Source: Clavelina lepadiformis (taxonomy: Eukaryota; Chordata; Ascidiacea; Aplousobranchia; Clavelinidae). Taken from it: a DNA stretch of 64,000 bases. A model generated the notes under the pieces. That model did no database searches. It saw only the letters and a list, made by a program, of their open reading frames with translations, and was not told where the DNA came from. The stretch covers positions 4,342,501 through 4,406,500 of the forward strand of contig NC_135243.1 in the NCBI RefSeq assembly GCF_947623445.1. Direction: 5' to 3'. This document shows, in pieces, positions 46,617-59,309 of the stretch (positions are counted from its first letter, which is position 1; each line of letters opens with the position of its first letter). The translations under genes and the position numbers were made by a program.

Positions 46617-49600
46617 CTACTGAGTATGATTCAACATGTGTCGTTTCAGCTCGATTGGACGACCAGTGGAAAATTGACAAAACTTGCACCGATATCGTGT
46701 CGTAGCTTTCCTCTCCGTATGTTTGCTCTTTGAACCTTCAATCACAGCCTTGAGGTTGGAAGAAATAGTTTCATATTTTTCAAAATCTTGAAAATTTAAA
46801 AGGTTGAAAGAAAAAATAAAAATAAATTAAATACCATGCGCTTATTGTTACTCACTATATCCATAACTGTCCCTATGACATTGGTCGTTTGCATAACATC
46901 AGCTTTATTGCATGTTACCAAAGATATGCCTAAAACACGGTATTCTAGCTTGACAACGCAACTCCATTAAGATATCCAAATAAACACAACCATATAAATC
47001 TTTTACAATGAACATATTTTAAGTGCTTACGCCTTTAGCAGAAAACACATAAAAAAAATTTACTTTTGTTGCTGGGTTCTGTTCTTTGTGAAACAGCTTC
47101 CACTTTCCTTCGTTTTGATTTTATTGTTGCTACTCCAAGTAACTCAGCATACTTTTCTTCGTACCAAAAGGCAATTTCTGATTTACTCGAAATATTTTTA
47201 ATCGCCCGAAAATATATCTTGCCTTGATATTGGTAGGCTTTTACATTTTGTTCCTCCTCGTCCCTGAAATTTTTGACATTTTACTAAATTTTTCCAGATA
47301 AATTTTTAATAAATGTCACATAAGAAAAGCATATATGCAACTGTATTATTCAATAACACTTTGCTCGATAAGCAATGTTTGAACAGTATCAGCTGTGATC
47401 ATTGATATTTAGAAATTTGTTTTTCGATAATTCAATAACGATTTGCATAATTGCATAACCAGAACTGCATCTGGTTTGCATAATTCAATAACGCTTTAAT
47501 TTTCGATTGGAGTCGTCATTGTCTTCGCCCAATGAGCGAATGACCTTATCATGAACAAAGGAAGTAAATCTCACCGTGTGCAGTTGACGTATCTCAGCCA
47601 ACTACTTGTCTTCACATCATCTCCATCGATATAATGTGAGAGCAATCCGTTCTTGTAAATCTATAACAATCAGTAAGAATTGAGCACTTCAATGAAAGTA
47701 TTACTGTATTACGTATTAAGGATACTTAAAGCGGTCACCGGCCACTCAAAAGAATAAAGTTAACTTCTCAAATCTGAACGAAATATGACGATCATTTAAA
47801 ACGAGACACAGAACGGGTTTATAACTAATGGTAATATTACAATAGCGGTTTTGTTATGCAGAAAATCGTTTATAGTTCATTCTCAGGGTAGCGAAAAAAA
47901 AGTTTGTGGCAAATTACAGATGTACAATTGTACCTGTATATTATCGTGCATTAATAAATTTCAAACGAAAACTAAGCGGTCATATGGCCTTAAAGAAGTC
48001 AGTAGGGTCAACAGTCAAAATGTGTTTATGTAAAGTAAACGAGGTCAATTTTATTTCATCGCACTCACGCCCCACGAGTATCCGCCTTCATACGATGGAC
48101 AAAGTCTTTGCCTATTCTGCTGGTCGATATATTCGCCCTCGTACGGTCCAAACACTGTATTCTTTGGGAAGTCTATATCAGCCCATGCACCATCACCACC
48201 AGGTCGAATCCTTGACGGTCCGATGCTTATGCCTTGGGGGCAGGTACCCAATGCTCGATTTGGCAAGCCCTACAAAGTCAAAGTTTGAATTTATATTGAT
48301 GGCATCTGCTTAAGAAACAGGTGTCAGCTTCTTAAAAAAGCGTTAAAAAATCAAGGAGAATTTTAACAATTTACCCAATTTACAAGACTGTTAAAAACTT
48401 GCAGGTAAGGCCCATGAGTTGGACAATCGCCTACCCAGCGCTCTTCACAGTCGTCGCAATCTGTGAAATGCAAACGTTGTAAAATGCAAACGATAATATA
48501 AGCGAGAAAGAAAGAGCAAGAGAAGAACCGCTTTTTCCACTATGCGATTGTTGACTAGCCATGCGTAGCACGAACCGCGATAAAGTGGCAAATTCAAAGT
48601 GACGTTGTAGTTAAGGTTCTAAAGGTCAGTGTTTTGCGAAAATTATATCTTTCATGAAACTTAGATTGGAGTCAGAATAGAATTCTAAATAATTCGTTGC
48701 CAATTTATGAAAATGCTTCATTGTCCTACGCCGAGTAGTTTTTGTATAAATAACAATTGAGTTTTGCGCACCGGTTCAAAACACGACATTAGATTTATTG
48801 GCTCGATGTGATAAGCTTATTTAGATTAGGATTAATAAGATGTCAACTAATTTCTATGCTTCAACAGATTTCACTCAAAGTCTGCAGTTAACATTTGACC
48901 TCATATAAGAAATGATTGCTTATGCTTCTTATGCTTACTTTAATATTTAAAACTAATAAACTCATATAACTAGTTCATATCTAAACGGTTTGTCATTTAG
49001 TTTATCATTTAACATTACAAAAACTACAATTGTCCTATATAAACTAACGCTTATGACAGATTTGAATATGCAAGTCCTTGATTAAAAGTTCTTACACAAG
49101 TAATCATCCTCATCATAAACCACACGTTCTTTTATATTTGTTTCAAGTCTCAGTTGATCAAAATCTTCAACGACTTCCTGAAAAAGAATTAACACTATTA
49201 TATTACTGTATAGCAGTAAAATGACAGAAAAAACCTGAGTGCTTTCCACACGTCTTTCAAGAGCATTCATGGTCAAGATAAAAGACAGCATTCAAATCAG
49301 CAACCACCAACCAGCGCTCAATATCAAAACGCAACAATGCTAATTGTTTATGTTCAATGTATAAGTTCCTTATTTGGTTGCCGTTAGTTAGCATTAAGAT
49401 TTAAAATTAAATTTACTGGCATCTATAATTTTCGTGAAAATAACTTATATTTGTATAAGATGTCATCAGATATCTAACCATCAACATTAATACCACAAAT
49501 ATAGAAAATTTTTTTAAAGAAATTCACGTCAAATGTAAACTAAATGCAAAAAACAAAGTGTAAGTCATGTTCAAGAAAACCGATCAAAAATTATTGCCAG

Positions 49601-51560
49601 ATTTATGAATCATGATTCATGAGATAAATCTAACTATCAATAGCTACAAACATCAACCTGCTTTGTAACCGAGAGTTGAGTAATATGAACAAGTCAAGCA
49701 ATGGACCAAATTGGTGTTTATTGTAATATGTGTTACAAAATCATACTTGCAATGCACTTGGTTATGTGATATGCAAACACTAATAAAACTCTGCTGCTAC
49801 CGCTTTCAGTTGAGTTTGTGAAATATTTGGACATTTTGTTACATAAATTAGCGATATATGACAAATATCGAATTATGACAACTTACATATTCTGATTCGT
49901 CATTGGTTTCCATCTTGGATTCCATCTTGCGTTTTCTTGAAACTGAAATTTCAAATTTTTAGGAAAGCAAAGGCGTTTGAAATTGGCAGATATCGTAACT
50001 TTCCTCCAGGTCAAATATAATAAGTATGAAAAACAACTAAAACTATAAACAAAAAATACTTTTAATTGCATTTGACTTTTAACTTGACGTGAAAGTCTAC
50101 AAAGACAAAAATATCAACCATACGTTTTACGTTAGTATGTTAGTATTTTAGTTACTCTATCTATATTATAATTTTAATTAAATACATTCCTACAGTATTA
50201 AAACACTGTGTTTATCTACTTCATTTCCGTATATCCGTTTCATTTAACTTTGGTGCTATCCACTTTACAACACATTTGCTCCTGGTTTGCGGGCGGTTCT
50301 TGTCACTTTTTAAACAAAGGATTTCTCGCATTGCTTCGATTTTTTTATATTATCCTATTTAAAACCTAGTTATTATTCAGACTGGACAAATGTGCGGATG
50401 TTTCTGTCCCTTATTTACATTTATTAATGGCATCATAAAATGTAGCCCAATTTATTATGCGAGTAAACGCGCTAGATATCAACACCAAGTAAACTGCTTT
50501 GGACATTTTTCGAAATTTATAAATAATCTGCTCTGCAACAAGTCATTGTTTGTTAGATTAAGTGCATCATTATAGAATTGCGCAGCTTGTATGAAATTGG
50601 CTACGTATTATGTGCTTTACTGTAAGGGTTTCATTACGTTTTGCACTGGACCATATCCAGAAAAAATCTGTACATATATCAATAATCATAAAGTCCAGAT
50701 AATAGAACAAATTACATTGTACGCCCAATTTAATGTTTGCTTGCGGCGTATCGTAAGCTGTACCCAGGCAAGCATTGTGCAGATTTATCGTTCCCTATCC
50801 TTTGTTTGAGTTTATGTCAAAGCGCCTGCGAACGCACAAAAAATATCATTTTCCATGCAACTGTCAGGGAATACTTTTGCTGCAGTGCTGTGTAAAAGCA
50901 ATGTGGTCAACATTTTTAATTACTGGTAATCTGATGCGACAACTCACAAACAAACAATATATGCCTTGCTAACAATAGGCTACAAGCGATTTTTGTGCTG
51001 TGCGTGATAAAAGGTTTTCAACAAATATTACCTAAAAATCTTTTCAAAGACGCGTTATTATAGTTTACACGCTACGGAATTGGACAGATTAGTCAAAAAC
51101 AACTTCCTTAACATAAAACCTTTTTACTGCCTTCACCTCACAATACACCATCTTTTCACTCAAACGGAGTCTGTTGACTGAAAAGCACATAGGACTGCAC
51201 ATGGTTTTAATCACTTGCTTTGTATAAAATTGGCGCGCTTTTTGAAAGCATCCAATGGAAGCTAAGCGTTGTTATAAAACAATGGGTCTAGTTACGAAAG
51301 CGATGGGCCTATTGTGATGCACAGCTGAGAAAAGACATGTGACGACCAGATAACCTAATTTGAACAAAGCAAAATGGACTGTGCATTGTTTCTATGAAGA
51401 TCATCGCTGTTAGTTTTATCAAACTGGGAAAAAACTGACTTGTCCTTAGAATGTAAAAGCTTTTTTGTTAAATTTCTACTCATTAAAGCAGAACTAAAAG
51501 GATGTTATGGTTCATCGTGCACATCGTACAAGCATCATTGTTTAGAAAACAGCATCTAAC
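45650..51560 (+). repeat. Left inner arm of the palindrome (contains copy C)
   Basis: Its reverse complement is found at about 52340-57080. Clear paired blocks: 51293-51475 with 52452-52680, 50775-50880 with 53090-53200, 49880-49950 with 54290-54360, 48660-48860 with 54850-55030, and 45950-46140 with 56450-56650. Arm ends are estimated by eye. Confidence 0.8.
46617..49925 (-). CDS. PRDM9-like copy C: zinc knuckle, PR/SET, one C2H2 finger (287 aa)
   Basis: Exons: 49925-49887, 49177-49096, 48460-48375, 48269-48069, 47660-47575, 47263-47064, 46786-46617. The five middle exons have exactly the same lengths as in copy B (82, 86, 201, 86, 200 bp). Domains in order: knuckle (YLYCDDCEERW....C..HG), PR/SET (LGTCPQGISIGPS, FGPYEGEY, SSWLRYVN, EEQNVKAYQYQGKIYFRA) and EIAFWYEEKYAELLG in the catalytic Tyr region. 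One finger (CKFC....H...H) is followed by a stop. The acceptor of the last exon is a weak AAG. Copy C mirrors copy D on the other side of the palindrome centre and is the tandem partner of copy B, so it is probably the source of both. Confidence 0.82.
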
Positions 51561-52339
51561 TGGCGGTGGTTGATGACTTGTTGAGATATTGAATAGTTTA
51601 AACTTCACTACTTTTGAATTAAAAACCAACTTCAAAATGGAGTTATGACCGATCGCACATCACCATATCATCAGACATCGAAAAATTGTTACATAGGTTA
51701 TATTATTTATAAGCAGCACGTAAAAAATCTTTTTAGTGGTTTAAGACAGAACGAATTTCAAAATAAATATAAAATAAAGCCTGCCACCATTTCCCCTGAA
51801 AATTCGTGCGTTTGAAGCTATATTTTCTCAGTTCCTTGTCAACCCACAGTAACTTAAATGTTATAACACAATAATTTATGCTTAACCTAAATATAACTTC
51901 TAATCTAAATCTAACTTCAATCAAACCTACGTAAGGTAAAATAATCACTTTGTAAAATAAAACGCTTTGAAATACTAAAGATGGGTAAAATTTATTATTA
52001 TGAAAGCAAGCTTTCTCCAGCAAGGTAATGAAACAAGTAAACTCAATCTAAATTTAAAGCAGTCTACGGAAACAGGACATCCTGTCCACTAAAACTTTTT
52101 CAATAAAACTTATAAGACCCTCCAAATATCATGACTGTCTTGTTTCTCTATTTCAAACAATGGCAGTTTTTGTAAATTTTAACGCATTAAACCCGCTTCT
52201 TTTTACACCTTTGTCTAGTAAGCTTAACGGCTTTTTAAACTGTACTGCACATAAGAGGCTGTACGTATGGCAGCCAAAGGTGTGAAATAAACAATACAAG
52301 ACTTTATACCACCAAGTAGTACAGACAATCTCAAATGAG
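51561..52339. other. Spacer at the centre of the inverted duplication
   Basis: About 0.8 kb is not mirrored, between arms whose matching blocks sum to about 103,900, placing the centre near 51,950. It contains no gene. Part of it (about 51.96-52.35 kb) is a direct repeat of 43.7-44.17 kb. Confidence 0.65.
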
Positions 52340-55300
52340 GTGAGGTTAGATGCTGTTGTTTGTAAACAACAACTAAACAATGTTGTTTGTATGATATGTG
52401 CGATGAACCATAACATCCGTTTTATTTTTCCTTTAATAAGTAGAAATTTTATAAAAAGCTTTTACATTCTAAGGACAAGTCAGTTTTTTCTCAGTTTGAA
52501 TAAACCAACAACAAAGATCTCCGTTAGTAACAATGCACAGCCCATTTCGCTTTGTTCAAAGTAGGTTATCTGGTCGTCACATGTCTTTCTCAGCTTGATA
52601 AATAAAACAATGAGATGCCAGATGTGCATCACAATAGGCCCATCGCTTTCGTAACTACACGCATTGTTTTATAACAATGTTAAGCTTCCATTGCCTGCTT
52701 TAAAAAACGGCGCCAATTTTATACAAAGCAAGTCATTAAAACCACGTGCAGTCCTATGTGCTTTTCAGTCAACAGACTCCGTTTGTGTAAAAAGATGATG
52801 TATTTTGAGGTGAAGGCATTAAAAAGGTTTTATGTTAAGGAAGTTGTTTCTAACTAATCGGTCCAGTTCCGTGGCTTGTAAAATGTAATAACGCGTCTTT
52901 GAAAAGATTTTCAAGAAATATTTTTTGAGAACCTTTTATCACGCACAGCACAAAAATCGCTCATAGCCTATAGTTAGTGAAGCAGATTTTTTCAGTTTGT
53001 GAGTTATCCCATCAGACTAGCAGTAATGAGAAATGTGAACCACATTGCTTTCAGACAGCAATGCAAAAGTATTCCCTGACAGTTGCATGGAAAATGACAT
53101 CTTTTTTTGCGTTCGCAGACGCTTTGATATGAACTCAGCCAATATGGCGAAAACAAAGGATAGGGAACTATAAATCTGCACAATGCTTGCTTGGATATAG
53201 CTTACGAAATGCCGCCAGCAAACATTAAATGTAATTTATTCTATTATCTGGACTTTATGATTGTTTATGTATGTACAGATTTTTTCTGGTTATGGTTTAG
53301 CTCAAGTTATTATAAAGTCCTTACGTTAAAGCACATAATACGCGGTAATATTCATACGAGATGTATTCTATTTCTCTGTGCATGGTTTTAAGTGTTATCT
53401 GATTGTAATGACAGTTCTGCAAAGTTATAAAATCTCCTTAAACGGAAATGAACAAAAGCGTTTAATGATGAAAGAAATATTTGAAATTTCAGAAGTTTTA
53501 AGTAATTCTTATGAGAAACACAAGTGAAAACATGAATACAGTTTGAAAATATAGAACCATGTACATTTCAATAGTAAATATACTCTATGGCATATTGTTT
53601 ATAACTGTTTGCCTTACATCCAGACATCAGATTTACAGATTTGCGTGTTGGTCATTTATAAACTTCTCAATCAAGAGACTCTTTTCATTCTTTCTCATCG
53701 TTTGCTTTCATACAATGCGACGTCAATTAGTCTGGTACTAAATGTCAACATTAACTTGCCTGAACAAGAACTAACTGATTGTTTAGCAATTAACTTTTGA
53801 CCGAAATGTCTGCGTTCGGATACATTTCGGTTCGGTTTACACTTATCATCATATTAGAGGTGATAGATGTCCAACTAGGAATGTAGAGATAGTGCGAAAA
53901 TGTGCGAGAAATCTTTTTGTTTGAGTGGAGAAATAAGTGACAAGAACCGCTCGCATGCCGGGAGCAAATGTGTTACAAGGTCGATGGCGCAAAGTTAAAT
54001 GAAACGAATATACGGAAATGAAGTAGATAAACACAGTGTGTTATTAGTTATTACTTTAAAAAGTTATTTCTTTAATATAAATTATTGTTGAGATTGAGTA
54101 ACTAAAAAGTGCTAACGTAAAACATATGGTTGATATTTTTGTTTTTGTAGAATTTCACGTCAAGTTTAAAGTCAAAAGCGATTAAAAGTATTTGATTGTT
54201 TATAGTTTTACTTGTTTTTCTACTCATTGTATTTGACCTGAAGGACAGTTACGATATCTTCCAATTCCAAACACCTTTGCTTTCTTAAAAATTTGAAATT
54301 TCAGTTTCAAGAAAACGCAAGATGGAATCCAAGATGGAAACCAATGATGAATCAGAATATGTAAGTTGTCATAATTCGATATTTGTCATATATCGCTAAT
54401 TTATCTAACAAAATGTCCAAAGATATAGTATTAACGACAAAGATATAAGGCACTCAGAAAAACTTTCAGTTTTTTTTCTATCATTTTACTGCTGTATGGT
54501 AATATTATGGTGTTAATTCTTTTTCAGGAATTCGTTGAAGGTTTCGATCGACTGAGACTTGAGACAAATAAAGAAAAACCTGTGGTTTTGGATGAAGATG
54601 ATTACTTGTGTAAGAACTTTTAATCAACGACTTGCATATTCAAATCTGTTATAAGCATTAGTTTATATAGGACAATTGTCGTTTTTGTAATTATAAATGA
54701 TAAACTCAATGACAAACACCCGTTTTAATATGAACTTATTATAAAAAGTTTTTTTAGTTTTAAATCCTAAAGTACACGCATAGACAAGCACTTATTACAT
54801 GAAGTCAACTTGAATCTGTGAGTGAAATCTGTTGAAGCATAGACTTTAGTTGACCTATTATTAATCCTAATCTAAATAAGCTTATCACATCGAGTTAATA
54901 AATCTCGTTTTTTGAACTTTTGCGCAAAATTCGATAGTTATTTATACAAAAATTACTCGGCGTAGAACAATCAAGCATTTTCATAAATTGGCAACGAATT
55001 ATTTAGCATTCTATTCTGGCTCTATTTTGTATTTCATAAAAAGCGGTAATTTTCGAAAAATATTGATCTATACACGCAATACAGCAAGGTCACTTTGAAT
55101 TTGTGGCTTTAGCACGGCTTCATGCAGAGAATGGCCAACTAAACAGATCAGAAAAAAGTAGATTTTTTATCCAGTTTCGATGACATTAAGCTTAACTCAA
55201 TTAGAATTTCCATTAAATTCATTCCATGATTTTCCATGACAATTTTAAGTTTGTATTTTACAGCAAATGATTTGCTAATGTTCACGTTTTAATTAACATG

Positions 55301-57080
55301 ACCCAGAACGCTGCAGTGTATGTTACAATAATACTTCAAGTAGAGAACATCTGTAAAATAATTTTACATTATCTTAAAAATCGAAAAGAAAAACGCTTTT
55401 GTGCTTTAGCCCCTTTACAAAATTCACAACTAAACTCACCCAGCAATATAGGTATAAATTTGTCTTCAGTATTTTCTGCTGTTGGCAAACGGCCTTAACA
55501 TAGGGTAACTCTAAAAGAATAGTAGTTACGTTATTTTGGATATCTTTTAATTTAATTGTTATATTTTAGTTACAACTTCGAAAGCTTATGAAAAACGTGA
55601 AAGCAACTTTTCTGAACAAGATTCTTTAAGCGGACATTTAAAGAAGAAACGCGCGGACAGGAAAGTTAGAAAACGTCATCGGTGCAAGTTATGTGATTAT
55701 TCTACGGGAAGTTATCTCAAGCTCAAACGGCACGTCTTAAAGCATACAAACGCTGAGAACTACTTTGTTTGCGAAAGTTGCGACAAGGTGTTTTGGAAGA
55801 AATGCAGCTTACTTCGACACCAATGGTCGCACGCTGATATGAAAATGTGAAACTTGAAGCAAGAAGCTCATTTACGTGGGATATCTGTAAACAAACATTC
55901 GTGTGGTTCTTCAAAGAAATTCGGATATTGTGTGTTCTAGTTGCTTCGCATCGATTTAAGGTGAAAATGATTTTGCATAGCACACGACAATAGACACAAA
56001 TGGAAACAATTTCTGCCTAGTTGACAGTGCTTAAAGATTTGGGTCATCTAATCAATTAGAAGCATACAAACCGTGGAATGATCTTGCAAATACAAGCAGT
56101 TTTTGTCGTTTGCAAACGCTTTTTATTAGAAAACTCACCAAGTACTTTGCCTGAATTTGTTCATATTTCTCAATCTGCGACAAACGTTCGAATGTTTCAA
56201 GACAGCTTTAGAAACATGTGTAGAGATAGTTTATAAGATCGCTTTAACTTTTCTAATGCTCAAGAAAGTAAATGAACATATATGAACGTGTTTTTTACTT
56301 TTTTAATTTAAAGAAACTTCGTCAACAATCATCGTTAAAAGGCAGATATTACTGTGACGATAAAAAAGTTTTTTCAGGAAAATTTTACGTTGTTGGTATT
56401 TTTAAATTGTTAGTTGTTTAAGAACATCTCAATTTATTGTCGACCGTGAGTAATGTTTTTGAGTGATCGAACTTTTATCGTGTTTGTTTGTTTGTAACAA
56501 ATTTCGCACTTGCTGAAACTGTTGTAATTGCGTTGGACTGTTTCATAACTGCCACATAATAATTACCTAACACGTCTGCAACTTTTTACAAATCAAACGT
56601 AACCGCGTTCAGTTATTTCCGACATATTTTTTGCAAAGCGGAATATAATAAGTGAATTTTTTCCACCCTTAATATTTTTAGGTTTCATGCAAAATTATGT
56701 TTATAAGTGCGTATAAACACGTGCATACATATGTATACATATATTTATTTTATATTTAGCCTTCGTCGTAAGTTTACATAAAAAGGTCTTCAACACAAAC
56801 ATTTACATATTTCGTAAATGACGTCAAACGGCTTGAAAATATATTAAAATCCAATGAAAAATTTGTTGTGATTTTGTAATAAAAAGTGATTTATTGCAGT
56901 AAAGTATAAGTAAAAAGGTAATATGTAGTAAAAATGTCGTTTCTGTAATTTGAAGAATTTTTTAATTTCTTATTTGAAAGTTCACAAAGTGTAAGAGGAA
57001 TAGATTCAGTTTCTTGACTTCGCTTTGGTCAGTGACCTACTTACATTACAGTAACTTCTGATTTTTGATTCTACCAGTTT
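52340..57080 (-). repeat. Right inner arm of the palindrome (contains copy D)
   Basis: Inverted copy of about 45650-51560. It is shorter because the stretch matching 47.0-48.56 kb, which holds the knuckle and PR/SET exons, is missing between about 55.05 and 55.57 kb. Confidence 0.8.
54322..55850 (+). CDS. PRDM9-like copy D: SET-less derivative with two C2H2 fingers (133 aa)
   Basis: Exons: 54322-54360, 54528-54609, 55570-55850. The first two match exons 1 and 2 of copy C (the leader METNDESEY and the DEDDYL segment). The third is the finger exon, with two fingers (CKLC....H...H and CESC....H...H) after a Lys/Arg-rich stretch. The knuckle and all PR/SET exons are gone, yet exon 2 ends in phase 1 and the finger exon starts in the matching phase, so the remaining exons still splice into an open frame. 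It could make a small DNA-binding protein with no catalytic domain, or be a relic that stays open by chance. The conserved TTTCAG acceptor before the ATG is kept. Confidence 0.68.
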
Positions 57081-59309
57081 CCTTAACGCCATGATAAAAT
57101 TCCCTTATATTTATTGTAACTTATTTATTTAATGGTAAATTGGTCACGCTGTCCATTATTGAAGACAGGCAGTTAGGTTAGGAGAATTGCAACATTTAAC
57201 TTGGGTTAACAAGAAACTACATGAAAAACATCTTCCAACATATACGGAATTTTTCTTGTGATATAGTAGAAGACAAAAAAGAGGAACATTTATTTTTCAA
57301 CAGTAAAACCTGAAAGCAGTTGATAAACACTTTGAAATAGGGTTCATTTTACAATTTAATTTCTGTAGAATGAACGTAGAATGAATCAATTCTACTTGAG
57401 CATTTGCCAGCCGAGCGCCACACAATAAAACGCAGACTCAATCGCTGTCACGCAAGGAGAAAATGAGCGGGGGGGATGGGGGCGCTAATTACAAATTAGG
57501 CCCTAGGGGTAGCGATGAAAGGCGTCAAAAGAAAAAGACCAGAAATGTATTCACATACGAATAGGTAAAAAATGCGGCAATGCGTTAGCAAACATAAGAA
57601 AACTTGACCAGCATACAAACGAATGAGACAATGCACAGATCGAAGAAAAATTGACGTTGACACACACATTAGACTAAATTAACGTATATGAGTGGAACGA
57701 ACGGACAGTGTACGATGTGAACAAGTGACTTCCAAATTGGGTAAACAAAATGCAGGGTATCTAGAACAGGTAACAACTCACACCGTAAACAAGTCACTCA
57801 CAAATTGGTTAATACAATATTAAAATGTGGTGGTTCTAACACGGGCGTATAAAAATATCTCGTGACGAAAGCACGATTGCCATGAGTTGTTTTAGAAGAA
57901 TTTTGTTCACCACATTCTGATAATCGAAAAACGTACTTTGGCGTGGTGGATCGAACGTGTACTCTGTTTGCTGTTAATCCAACCTGTCAAAGAAAGATAA
58001 CAGCTTTGGCGGCACTGCGTTTCAGGCATAAGGTAACCTCCAACAAAAGGAGATGATGTCATAATTAAACAACGCACGTAAACGCGAAACTATTGCTAAA
58101 ACTGAAAATAATCAAACTAATCTAGAGGAAGGTTCTTCACAGAAAAACTACAATTGTTAGTCAAACAGGTTTTGTTGCAGGCCGGTTTTAAAGACAATTC
58201 TAGGTAGTTAGTTAATAGCCAAGGTGAAGGTTTGTGTGTTGCGTAGACCAGCAGGCAAGTTTCACTTGATACCCACACGAATTTAACACTGGTAGAAAAA
58301 CAGTATCCCGCATATTACAGGGCCAGATTTCCTATTTTGGTTGAAAACTCTTCAGGTATATCGCGCGAGTTAACCTCGTTGTTTATTACAGATCTCACAA
58401 CAAAATAAAGCCATAGTTATAAGAGACAGTGCTGCCAGGCTAAATTGTTCTATAGTTACCGTAATTTTTCTTTTTAGGACATAATGATAAGCTGTCACTA
58501 TTTCTGAAAATATCGTGCTTTTCAAGCTTTTGTTCGGTTGTTTCTTGCTAGTCTAACTTAAATCTATACTTTCTGCAACAGATAATTAAAAACAAGTTTA
58601 ATTTCTGTCGTTTCCGTGGGTAAATAAGAATCAGTAAACATTTCTAATTTGTACAAGTTACAGTAGAACAATGGTTGTCGTGTCTAACACCTTCGTGACA
58701 TGGGTGAGTAGCTGAGGGACTGTTCCATACAGAAACAATGTAGCTAATGTACCTAAACGGAGATTCAAGTTTAACTTTTCACCGTCTTGATTGTAATCAG
58801 CCTCGTAAAAAAGCCATCTAGCTTTATGTGCTAGTCAAGTCAAGTTATTTATCTTTTAAAACTAAAGTTGAAGAAATGACATGATTTGACCCAAGTATAC
58901 CTTAAATAGAAAATTAGACTAAATTCATATCAATTGATATTTGAAGCTAAATTCTACGCAAGACAGAAACACCGCTTTTGTCAACAAGAAACGTTCGAAC
59001 GTTAAAAAGTTACTTTATTTTGTTTTGTCGTAAGAGTTATAATAAAGATAAAAAGTTATAATTTTAAGCTCCATATTGCGCGAAAATGTTTTGACAAACA
59101 ACACGTTACAGTATTTCACCTTAAAGTTAAACGTACTCGGACCCAAGTCGGGTACTTTCAAATATTGACTCGAGTCAAATCTGTTATAAAGTTTCCTGGA
59201 AAAAGATTAAAAAGTCAAGTATGTGCAAAATGTGAGTCGTGTCGAACGCGAGTCATCACGATTCTTGTAACAACTAACTTGTTTTAACATATTTTGTCTT
59301 ACAAACAAT
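55851..59309. other. Region between PRDM copies D and E
   Basis: No gene is recognised. About 55.85-57.08 kb mirrors sequence downstream of copy C. About 57.1-59.3 kb mirrors sequence upstream of copy A. A short G-run interrupts the AT-rich sequence near 57.47 kb. Confidence 0.55.
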
